A stretch of DNA of 21,049 nucleotides from JBFWML01 sp050251635 (GTDB lineage Bacteria; Campylobacterota; Campylobacteria; Campylobacterales; SZUA-545). The stretch lies in NCBI GenBank assembly GCA_050251635.1, contig JBFWML010000038.1, forward strand, positions 1 to 21,049, given 5' to 3'. Positions 6,070-12,491 of the stretch are shown here, piece by piece; position 1 is the first letter of the stretch, and every line of letters starts with the position of its first letter. Under the pieces are notes generated by a model, which was not told the origin of the DNA, did not search any database, and saw only the letters and a program-made list of their open reading frames with translations. Made by a program: the position numbers and the translations under genes.

Positions 6070-6296
6070 CACAAATCCTTTAACGACTTGATTTCAGCGA
6101 TAATCTTCCTAACAATAAGAGGAAGAATCACGGAGAGCAAAACAGCAAGGCTCAAGCCCAGAGTCAACTGCCAGACAGCCGCACTCTCGAAACTCGCCAC
6201 CAGCCAGCCCACCAAGGAAACATCTATAGCCACAACCGTGGCGAACAGAAGCTTCAAAAACCCGATAAACTCTTTTATCTCATCAATACGTGCCAT
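6069..6296 (-). CDS. Small two-helix membrane protein (75 aa)
   Basis: Starts MARIDEIKEFIGFLK, then a first membrane helix (about residues 12-34, containing LLFATVVAIDVSLVGWLVA), a short loop, and a second helix (about 42-65, LTLGLSLAVLLSVILPLIV) ending in a basic/acidic tail. The frame extends upstream to an ATG at 6395, but that extension is a translation of the REP-like repeat (two KWGQ units), so I place the start at 6296 or at the nearby ATG 6311. Neither has a strong SD. It heads the minus-strand operon 6296-5229 and is coupled to the 28-aa gene by a TGATG overlap. I recognise no named family. Confidence 0.6.
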   Translation of the reverse strand: MARIDEIKEFIGFLKLLFATVVAIDVSLVGWLVASFESAAVWQLTLGLSLAVLLSVILPLIVRKIIAEIKSLKDL

Positions 6297-6352
6297 GCTT
6301 GATTCTAGCATAGAACTCAGAGAATAGAAAATTAAAGGTGCGATGAAATATA

Positions 6353-6374
6353 AAAAAGTAGCCTGTCCCCATTT
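6353..6374 (-). repeat. REP-like element, right copy (exact inverted match to 4135-4156)
   Basis: Exact 22-bp reverse complement of 4135-4156: five A's followed by GTAGCCTGTCCCCATTT. With its partner it brackets 2.2 kb holding the RAYT, comEA and the minus-strand small-protein operon. The match stops exactly at 22 bp on both sides. Confidence 0.75.
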
Positions 6375-6378
6375 ATTC

Positions 6379-6429
6379 TGTCCCCATTTATCCATTTATC
6401 TTTGAAAGGTGGCAACTGTCCCCATTTAT
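6379..6429 (-). repeat. Two further copies of the REP-like core
   Basis: TGTCCCCATTTAT recurs at 6379-6391 and 6417-6429, in the same orientation as the copy at 6364-6376, giving three direct copies within 66 bp. The surrounding DNA is AT-rich and also contains several CATTTAT words. Confidence 0.75.
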
Positions 6430-6451
6430 TCATTTATTTTATATTGCCAAT

Positions 6452-6480
6452 AAAAAAGGGTCGATCCGAAGACCGACCCT
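6452..6480 (-). terminator. Rho-independent terminator of the porin gene
   Basis: Read on the minus strand: AGGGTCG GTC, loop TTCG, GAT CGACCCT, then six T's. The stem is 10 bp including one G-U pair, capped by a UUCG tetraloop, about 25 nt after the porin stop. This is the clearest intrinsic terminator in the window. Confidence 0.9.
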
Positions 6481-6504
6481 ATATGATGCTTCTAAGCTTT
6501 GACC

Positions 6505-7473
6505 TTAGAAAGAGGCAGTCAAACCAACAGCAACGTCAGTACCGCCATTAGCAACTACGCTATCACCATTCTTAACCGCCAAGTAAACGTCGAATTTGCC
6601 CTCGGCGTACTTCTTGCCAACAATCAGGCCGATATCGGTTTTATCTTCTTCGGTTGCAGCATCAGCCATGAACAGTTCTGCGCCAACACCTGCATACATA
6701 CCACCGTCGAGCTTCATGTTCGCCTGAAGAATAATATTCATATCGGCGTTTGCACCTAAAGATTCGTCACCCATCTGTACGGATGCGCCAACATTCAATG
6801 CATCCATATTCATACCTACAGAAGCCTGCATGATAGGATCTACATTCTCTGCATCCGGGATGATAACGCCAACACCGTACTTGATGTCACCGGCAGCACC
6901 CCATGCAGCCACATCAATGTGCATCAGGTCTTCAGCAGGTGTCGAATCTTTACCATCAAATACCACAGCAGCAGCAAAGCTCATGCCACCAGCTTTTCCC
7001 ACATAGGCAGCTGCGGGGCTGGAGCGGAATTCGGCCTGAACCAGTTTAGCAGTGGTATCAGCCGCGAAAACACCGGCACCAGACTGATAAAGGGCCAGCT
7101 TGGAGGGGTGGTCATGGTTACCGGCAATGAAGGTACCGAAGTCGCCACTAACGCCCAAGAAGCTGTTGCGTGCGCCAAAACCAACGTTTTTACCATCATC
7201 AACATCGTCTTCGGCAATACCGCCCAGCAGATTGTGCTGGATTTCGATTTGATACAGACCAGTCAGGCCATCGCCCAGATCATGGCTGCCTTTGATACCG
7301 AAACGGCTTGACTGAGTTTTCGCACCCATCGTTTCGCCACCAACAGTGGGACCGCTGTCAAAGGAACCTACTTCAACGTTTTGTTTGCCGTATACAACAG
7401 GGCCATCGGCCAGAGCGGCGGTGGAAAGGGCGAGAGCCGCTGCGGCTGCTACGCTGAACTTGACTGCTTTCAT
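6505..7473 (-). CDS. General Gram-negative porin (outer-membrane beta-barrel)
   Basis: A 322-aa exported protein with a 22-residue signal peptide (MKAVKFSVAAAAALALSTAALA before DGPVV). The mature part begins VVYGKQNVEVG and contains SSRFGIKGSHDLGDGLTGLYQIE and GARNSFLGVSGDFGTFIAGNHDHPSKL, the typical opening strands and constriction-loop region of the Porin_4/OmpC-like family, and it ends with TASF, the C-terminal Phe needed for barrel assembly. Such trimeric barrels allow diffusion of small solutes. The start is set by AAGGAG 5 nt before ATG 7473. The gene is monocistronic, with a long structured leader upstream and a strong terminator downstream, features expected of an abundant, regulated outer-membrane protein. 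Confidence 0.88.
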   Translation of the reverse strand: MKAVKFSVAAAAALALSTAALADGPVVYGKQNVEVGSFDSGPTVGGETMGAKTQSSRFGIKGSHDLGDGLTGLYQIEIQHNLLGGIAEDDVDDGKNVGFGARNSFLGVSGDFGTFIAGNHDHPSKLALYQSGAGVFAADTTAKLVQAEFRSSPAAAYVGKAGGMSFAAAVVFDGKDSTPAEDLMHIDVAAWGAAGDIKYGVGVIIPDAENVDPIMQASVGMNMDALNVGASVQMGDESLGANADMNIILQANMKLDGGMYAGVGAELFMADAATEEDKTDIGLIVGKKYAEGKFDVYLAVKNGDSVVANGGTDVAVGLTASF

Positions 7474-7502
7474 TCAGACTCCTTAGGGGGTTTTGGTTGC
7501 TT

Positions 7503-7559
7503 TCAAGCCCCGCAACTATGCACCGGTTGGCTAACCAAACGGTGACATATGCGACTTGA
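7503..7559 (-). promoter_or_regulatory. Long imperfect hairpin in the porin 5' leader
   Basis: Nested pairing on one axis: TCAAG 7503-7507 with CTTGA 7555-7559; CGCA 7511-7514 with TGCG 7550-7553; TATG 7517-7520 with CATA 7546-7549; CACCG 7521-7525 with CGGTG 7540-7544; TTGG 7527-7530 with CCAA 7535-7538; loop CTAA. This makes 22 base pairs with small bulges, ending about 30 nt upstream of the porin start. It may stabilise the mRNA or act as a regulatory or protein-binding structure. I recognise no known riboswitch class. Confidence 0.6.
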
Positions 7560-7624
7560 GGGCTCCATCTTAGGCTTGCAAACCTTAAAGAAACCAAAAA
7601 TTCTGACAAATAGTCAGGTAAAGC

Positions 7625-7660
7625 GCTTTAGATTAAAGCAATAGGTTCACACTAATATAT
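7625..7660. promoter_or_regulatory. Divergent promoter region between porin and hicB-like genes
   Basis: This 248-bp intergenic stretch (7474-7721) separates divergent genes. It contains an inverted repeat GCTTTA-GAT-TAAAGC (7625-7639), which on the minus strand includes a TGCTTTAAT extended -10-like sequence, and an AT-rich TAATATATA stretch (about 7653-7661). For the plus-strand gene, TAGAAT (about 7683-7688) is the better -10. No tRNA or other RNA gene is apparent in the gap. Confidence 0.4.
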
Positions 7661-7721
7661 ACGGCCTTTGGCGGGGTTTGGGTAGAATGGCGGATTAAAA
7701 CCGGAGCGCAAGGGGTTTGCC

Positions 7722-7925
7722 GTGGAGGAGATTATTTTCTTGGTTGAAGAGAGCGTAGAAGGTTATAGCGCGCGGGCGCTGGGCTATAGCATTTTTGTTC
7801 AGGGCGACACAATCGAAGAGCTCAAGAGCCAGATCCAAGATGCGATCAAGTGCCACTTTGAAACCGACACGCCCAAGCTGGCACGATTACACTTTGTGCG
7901 GGAAGAACAGCTTTACTGTGCCTAG
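7722..7925 (+). CDS. HicB-like antitoxin (short form)
   Basis: A 67-aa protein, MEEIIFLVEESVEGYSARALGYSIFVQGDTIEELKSQI and onward, matching the short HicB/UPF0150-type fold (partial RNase H-like): a hydrophobic strand, ExSxEGYxARALG, then DTIEELKxQIxDAIKCHF. Members of this family are often misannotated as a 2-oxoisovalerate dehydrogenase subunit; I do not support that label. The start is GTG 7722 with AAGGGG (7710-7715) 6 nt upstream. The stop overlaps the next frame by 8 nt, the usual arrangement for a HicB-HicA pair. In such pairs the antitoxin binds and blocks the HicA mRNA-binding toxin. This protein looks full length, while its presumed toxin partner does not. Confidence 0.75.
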   Translation: MEEIIFLVEESVEGYSARALGYSIFVQGDTIEELKSQIQDAIKCHFETDTPKLARLHFVREEQLYCA

Positions 7926-8031
7926 AATCCCGCGCGATATAAACGGCCGCACGTTGTGCAGCACTCTGGCCGATATTGCCGATTATCTTAAGGTTTCCAG
8001 GGATGCGCTGGTTAAAGAACTTTTTACTTAA
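7918..8031 (+). pseudogene. HicA toxin remnant with in-frame internal deletion
   Basis: A 37-aa frame starting at GTG 7918 inside the end of the antitoxin gene. Its first 13 residues (VPRIPRDINGRTL) match the start of HicA proteins that follow this antitoxin type, and its remainder (STLADIADYLKVSRDALVKELF) matches their C-terminal end. The middle, which should hold the double-stranded-RNA-binding-like core and the catalytic GSHxxL histidine, is absent, although the frame is kept. HicA is normally about 60-80 aa. I infer an in-frame deletion that killed the toxin while the antitoxin survived. Family boundaries are from memory, so a genuinely tiny partner protein is the alternative. Confidence 0.55.
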
Positions 8032-8049
8032 AAAACGAGGAATCCGGTT

Positions 8050-9276
8050 TTGGTGTTAAGAAAACTGCTGTCACTTATTTTGATTCCGCTCATTGTGCTG
8101 TCTTTGGCCGGCCTCAGCGTCGCGCTGCCCCTGCCGTCTGGCTTTGCCACGGCGGCGTTGTATCTTTCTTATGGGCTGTTTATCGCCGCGGGGCTTTTGG
8201 GGGTGCATTTTCACCGGCTTAACGTGCTCTTTGGCATGGCGGCGGCCTGGGTGGTGCTTTTTGGGCTGACCCATCCGTGGGCCTTGACGCAGCTGAGTTT
8301 GCAGGCGCGGGATTTGGTTTGGGTGGCGGCCTGGTGGCTGGTTCCCCTAAACGCCGCGCTCTTTGGCTGGGCGCGGGAGCGGGGGCTGGTCAGCCTTTCG
8401 GGGCTGGTGCGGTTTTTGTGGGTGATTCTGCAGGGCGTGATCGTGGCTTGGCTGGCGGTGAGCGGTCATGCTTCGCAGGTGGCGGTGTGGCTGACCTACG
8501 CCTTTGTGCCCGACGCCAAGCTGGGCGTTCTCGCGGGCATTCCCCAGCCGGGTTTGATTCTGGCGGCGCTGGCGGCGCTTTCGCTGGCTATCAAGGCCGC
8601 GCTGGATAAGCACGGCATTTTGCCGCTGAGCTGGCTGGGGGCGATGATTGCCTTTTTATCGGGGCTTTACTTCTACCCCGATCGGGGCGCGACGATGATC
8701 TTCTTTGGAGCGGGGGCACTGATGCTGACCGCGGCGCTGATGCAGCTAAGCTACCGTTTGGCCTACTACGACGAGCTTACCGGCATTCCCGGACGGCGGG
8801 CCTTGTATGAAGCCATGCACCGGCTGGGGGGCCGCTACACGGTGGCCATGACCGATATCGACTTTTTTAAGAAGTTCAACGACACCCACGGCCACGATGT
8901 GGGCGATCAGGTGCTCAAAATGGTGGCCGTGCGGCTGAGCGGCGTGCGGGGCGGGGGCAAAGCCTACCGGTACGGCGGCGAGGAGTTTACGATTCTTTTT
9001 GACGGCAAAGACGCCAAAGAGGCCGCGCCGTTTTTGGAGGAGATCCGCCAGACGGTGGAGCAAAGTCCCTTTACCAAACGGTCCCAAAACCGCCCCAAGG
9101 AAAAACCCAAGCAGCCCGCAAAGCATAAAAGCAGCGAAGTGCTGCACGTGACAATCAGCATCGGCGCAGCCAACAAAAACGAGAAAAACCCCAATCCCGA
9201 AGCGGTGATGAAAGCCGCCGACGAGGCGCTTTATAAAGCCAAAGAGGCCGGACGTAACCGCGTGATGACCGCATGA
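8050..9276 (+). CDS. Membrane-bound diguanylate cyclase (GGDEF), degenerate I-site
   Basis: A 408-aa protein with about seven to eight transmembrane helices in residues 1-235, then a GGDEF domain that makes c-di-GMP from two GTP. The active-site motif is Y-GGEEF at 309-313, preceded by YDELTGIPGRRALYEA and the metal-binding TDIDFFKKFNDTHGHDVGD; SIGAA and DEALYKAKEAGRNRV complete the domain. A basic insert (about KRSQNRPKEKPKQPAKHKSS) sits before the SIGAA strand. The inhibitory I-site RxxD is here R300-G-G-G303, so product feedback inhibition is probably lost. The start is uncertain: TTG 8050 lies about 9 nt from GAGGA, and GTG 8053 is the alternative. The gene overlaps der by ATGA. The membrane part resembles no sensor I can name and may detect a ligand in the bilayer. 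Confidence 0.85.
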   Translation: MVLRKLLSLILIPLIVLSLAGLSVALPLPSGFATAALYLSYGLFIAAGLLGVHFHRLNVLFGMAAAWVVLFGLTHPWALTQLSLQARDLVWVAAWWLVPLNAALFGWARERGLVSLSGLVRFLWVILQGVIVAWLAVSGHASQVAVWLTYAFVPDAKLGVLAGIPQPGLILAALAALSLAIKAALDKHGILPLSWLGAMIAFLSGLYFYPDRGATMIFFGAGALMLTAALMQLSYRLAYYDELTGIPGRRALYEAMHRLGGRYTVAMTDIDFFKKFNDTHGHDVGDQVLKMVAVRLSGVRGGGKAYRYGGEEFTILFDGKDAKEAAPFLEEIRQTVEQSPFTKRSQNRPKEKPKQPAKHKSSEVLHVTISIGAANKNEKNPNPEAVMKAADEALYKAKEAGRNRVMTA

Positions 9277-10703
9277 AAGAAAACACAATGATTAAAATCG
9301 CTCTGGTGGGCCGCCCCAACGTGGGCAAAAGCACCCTGTTTAACCGCCTGACAAGAACCTACGACGCCATCACGAGCGAGGTGGCGGGCACCACGCGGGA
9401 TGTGCGGCGCGGAACGGCCCTCTTTGGCCGCCATGAAGCGCTGCTGCTCGATACCGGCGGCCTTGAAGAGCGCGACGAGCTGTTTAAAAACGTGCGCCGC
9501 CACGCCGTCGAAGCCGCCAAAGAGGCGGATATCGTGCTTTTTATGGTGGACGGCCAGATGATGCCTTCCGATGAAGAAAAGCGGCTCTTTTACGAACTGC
9601 AGGGGGTGAACCCCTCGATCGTGCTGCTTTTGAACAAAATCGACAACGACCGGCTCGGCGATCAGCACTACGAATACATGGCCTTCGGGGCCGAAAAGCT
9701 GTTTACCATCTCCTGCGCCCACAAGCGCGGGCTTGATGCCCTTGAGGCATGGATCGAATCGCGTATCGATCTGACCTTGCCGCAGGTCGAAGAAGAGCCG
9801 GATATGTTTGACGGCTTTGACGAAGACGGTGAGCTGATTGCCGCCAATGCGGAGGAGCGGCCCCCGGCTTTTGACGAAACCGAAGAGAGCCCGGATGAGC
9901 CGATCCACGTGGCGATTATCGGGCGGCCCAACGTGGGCAAAAGCGCGCTGCTTAACGCGCTGGTGGGACACGAACGATCGGTGGTCAGCCCCGTGGCGGG
10001 CACAACGATCGATCCGGTGGATGAAGCGGTGCAGATAAAAGACCGCACGGTGGTGTTTATCGACACGGCGGGGATTCGCAAGCGCAGCCGGATTTTGGGG
10101 ATCGAAAAATTTGCCTTCGACCGCACGGAGAAGATGCTCGAACGGGCCGATATCGCGCTGGTGACGCTGGACAGCAGCGAAGACCTGACCGAGCTGGACG
10201 AGCGCATCGCCGGGCTGGTGGACAAGCACAAACTGGCCTGTATTATCGTGTTGAACAAATACGACATCGCCCGCGAAGAGTACAAACTGCTGGAAAAAGA
10301 GGTGCGGCGGCGCTTCAGGTTTTTGGAGCACGCGCCGCTCATTACCCTCTCGGCGCTGTCGAAAAAACGGGTGCATAAACTGGACGATTTGATTCTGGAC
10401 GTGTACGAAAACTACCGCCGCCGCATTACGACCTCGCGGCTTAACGAAGTCATCGCCGAAGCGTCGATCAAGCACCACCCGCCTTCGGATAAGGGAAAGA
10501 TCGTCAAAATCTACTACGCTACGCAGTTTGACGTCAAGCCGCCGCGCATCGCGCTGGTGACCAACCGGCCCAAGGCGATTCATTTTAGTTATCTGCGTTA
10601 CCTGAGCAACCGGGTGCGCGAAGCGTTTGATCTGACCGGAAGCCCGGTGGTGCTTGTTCCCAGAGGACGCAAGCGCGAAGAAGATACCGAAACCGCCCAA
10701 TAA
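9273..10703 (+). CDS. der: Ribosome assembly GTPase Der (EngA)
   Basis: A tandem-GTPase protein essential for 50S subunit maturation. The first G domain has GRPNVGKST at 13-21, the AGTTRD switch and DTGG. A very acidic linker follows (MFDGFDEDGEL to EESPDEP, about residues 175-210). The second G domain has GRPNVGKSA at 217-225, GTTIDPVDE, DTAGIRKRS and NKYD. The C-terminal KH-like domain ends near VPRGRKREE. The 476-aa length is normal. ATG 9273 overlaps the stop of the diguanylate cyclase gene (ATGA); ATG 9288 (MIKIALVGRP) fits the usual family N terminus better, and neither has a strong SD. In C. jejuni der lies in the same block as serS and pflB (from memory). Position in a c-di-GMP gene run suggests only co-transcription. 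Confidence 0.95.
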   Translation: MKENTMIKIALVGRPNVGKSTLFNRLTRTYDAITSEVAGTTRDVRRGTALFGRHEALLLDTGGLEERDELFKNVRRHAVEAAKEADIVLFMVDGQMMPSDEEKRLFYELQGVNPSIVLLLNKIDNDRLGDQHYEYMAFGAEKLFTISCAHKRGLDALEAWIESRIDLTLPQVEEEPDMFDGFDEDGELIAANAEERPPAFDETEESPDEPIHVAIIGRPNVGKSALLNALVGHERSVVSPVAGTTIDPVDEAVQIKDRTVVFIDTAGIRKRSRILGIEKFAFDRTEKMLERADIALVTLDSSEDLTELDERIAGLVDKHKLACIIVLNKYDIAREEYKLLEKEVRRRFRFLEHAPLITLSALSKKRVHKLDDLILDVYENYRRRITTSRLNEVIAEASIKHHPPSDKGKIVKIYYATQFDVKPPRIALVTNRPKAIHFSYLRYLSNRVREAFDLTGSPVVLVPRGRKREEDTETAQ

Positions 10704-10730
10704 CGCAGCCCGTCAGGCAGAGGGAAACCC

Positions 10731-12491
10731 ATGGCAAAACCGCTTTCGTTTTTACAGAGGATCCGAAACCGTTTTATCCTCTCCTTTGCCGCCGTGGTGG
10801 TCTTGCTGACTGCGGTTGTGGTGACGCTGATCGCCTCGGATTTCCGACAACTGATCGACCGCTCGGCGCGCACGTCGCTGGGGGGTTTGAGCGAATCGAT
10901 CTTCCAAGCGCTTTTTGTCAGCATGAACTACGGAGACTCGGCCGTGGTGCGCAACGTTTTAAAAGAGGCGCAAAACAAGCAGATGGTCGATCGGCTCGAT
11001 CTGTACATCTCCCGCGAGGTGACGGCGCTTTTTCGGCCCGATTACCGCTACAGTCCGCCCGATGAGATTGCCGCGGTTTTTGAAAACGGGCAGGAACAGT
11101 ATGTGGACATCACCGAAAAAGGGCTGCGCGGCATCCGCTATATCAAGCCGCTCAAGGCCAAAGAAGAGTGCCTGAAGTGCCACATCAACGCCCAGAGCGG
11201 AACCGTGCTGGGGGTGATGGACCTGACCCTTTCGCTGGACGAATACGATGCGCTGACGACGCTTTCTATTCAGCGGATCGTCTTTTCGATTCTGGCTTTA
11301 GTGGGCATAAGCGCGCTGATTTTGAATCTGGTTTCCAACCGCCTGATCTTCGATCCCCTCGAAGAGCTGCGCGTCGCCACGCGGCGTCTGGCCAACGAGG
11401 CGGGAGACCCCGATGTGCGCCTCAAGGTGCGCGGACGCAACGAGTTTGGCGATGTGGCCCACCACTTCAACCGTTTTATCACGCGGGTGAAGGAGATCAA
11501 CCGCCGCCTCAGCGCCGAGGAGCAAAAAACCCGCGAACTGCTGGAAAACCGCGAAGAGGAGATTGGGCTGCGAACCAAAGAGGTTCGGCAGCTCAACCGC
11601 GAACTGAGCCGTTATGTGGAGATTGTGGACGAAAACGTCATCACCTCGCGCACCGACACGCGGGGCATTATCACCTTTGCCAGCGAGGCGTTCTGCCGTA
11701 TTTCGGGCTACAGCAAAGAGGAGCTGATCGGCAAGTCGCACAATATCGTGCGCCACCCCGACACGCCGAAGGCCGCTTTTGAGAACCTGTGGAGCACGAT
11801 CAAGCAGGGCAAAACCTGGCAGGGCGAGATCAAAAACCTCAAAAAAAGCGGCGGTTTTTACTGGGTGCGCGCCGCCATTTCGCCCCTAAGAGACGAGGCG
11901 GGCAAGATTACCGGCTATGTGGCGGTTCGGCAGGACGTGACGCTGCAAAAGGAGCTGGAGGAGACGCTGGCAAAGCTGACGGAGATGACGCTGCGCTCCC
12001 ATACCGATGCGCTGACGGGACTGATGAACCGATCGCGGCTCAACGAGCTGCTGCTGATGGAGATCGAACGGATGGAGCGCTACGGGGGCGATTTGTGCGT
12101 GGCTCTTTTGGATGTGGACCACTTTAAGAAGATCAACGACACCTACGGCCATTTGACCGGGGATTTGGTGCTAAAAACCCTGGCCTATCTGCTGCAGAAC
12201 AAAACCCGCAAAACCGATCTGGCCGGACGCTGGGGCGGCGAAGAGTTTATGATTGTGCTGATCAACACAACCCTTGAGGCGGCGCTGAGCAAAATGGAGG
12301 TACTCAGACGGCTGATCGAGCATCAAAACTTTGAAGAAGCCGGCGCGGTGACCGCCAGTTTCGGCGTGGCCCGTTTTGTAAAGGGCGACTCCCTTGAAGG
12401 CCTTGTCGGCCGCGCGGATAGCGCGCTGTACCGGGCCAAGGCGGGGGGGCGCAACCGCGTCGAAGTCGCGCCGCCGGAGCAAACCCCATGA
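10731..12491 (+). CDS. Heme-c / HAMP / PAS / GGDEF diguanylate cyclase
   Basis: A 586-aa redox-type sensor cyclase. Domains: TM1 (about 14-36); a periplasmic sensor with a covalent-heme motif C147-L-K-C150-H151, followed by GTVLGVMDLTLSL as in Tll0287/DUF3365-type sensors (family name tentative); TM2 (about 183-203); a HAMP linker (about 205-260); a coiled coil; an Aer-like PAS (about 295-405) with HNIVRHPDTPKAAFENLW and KTWQGEIKNLKKSGGFYWV, a pattern that in Aer holds FAD; and GGDEF with W-GGEEF at 502-506. The I-site is intact (R493-K-T-D496), so output should be product-inhibited. The start has AGAGGG 6 nt before ATG. It overlaps the following HD-GYP gene by ATGA. Periplasmic heme and a possible flavin suggest a response to respiratory redox state, oxygen or NO. 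Confidence 0.88.
   Translation: MAKPLSFLQRIRNRFILSFAAVVVLLTAVVVTLIASDFRQLIDRSARTSLGGLSESIFQALFVSMNYGDSAVVRNVLKEAQNKQMVDRLDLYISREVTALFRPDYRYSPPDEIAAVFENGQEQYVDITEKGLRGIRYIKPLKAKEECLKCHINAQSGTVLGVMDLTLSLDEYDALTTLSIQRIVFSILALVGISALILNLVSNRLIFDPLEELRVATRRLANEAGDPDVRLKVRGRNEFGDVAHHFNRFITRVKEINRRLSAEEQKTRELLENREEEIGLRTKEVRQLNRELSRYVEIVDENVITSRTDTRGIITFASEAFCRISGYSKEELIGKSHNIVRHPDTPKAAFENLWSTIKQGKTWQGEIKNLKKSGGFYWVRAAISPLRDEAGKITGYVAVRQDVTLQKELEETLAKLTEMTLRSHTDALTGLMNRSRLNELLLMEIERMERYGGDLCVALLDVDHFKKINDTYGHLTGDLVLKTLAYLLQNKTRKTDLAGRWGGEEFMIVLINTTLEAALSKMEVLRRLIEHQNFEEAGAVTASFGVARFVKGDSLEGLVGRADSALYRAKAGGRNRVEVAPPEQTP

Noticed and set aside
7474..7721. Possible tRNA or small RNA gene in the porin/hicB gap because of its strong hairpin.
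   Set aside because: No T-loop GTTCRANYC box, no cloverleaf and no SRP or tmRNA signature; the hairpin fits better as a 5' leader element.
7722..7925. Annotation of the short HicB-like protein as a 2-oxoisovalerate dehydrogenase subunit.
   Set aside because: At 67 aa it is far too small and has no thiamine-diphosphate or E1-beta motif; the name is a known misannotation in this family.
4192..7931. The same 13-mer TGCCTAGAATCCC begins both the RAYT gene (4192) and the HicA remnant (7919), each encoding PRIPR.
   Set aside because: A few 13-mer matches are expected by chance in 21 kb, and the similarity fades at once, so no shared origin is claimed.
9231..10700. A 489-codon open frame on the minus strand opposite der.
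   Set aside because: It lies wholly antisense to an unmistakable der gene, has no recognisable domain and no SD, and reflects GC-rich codon use rather than a gene.
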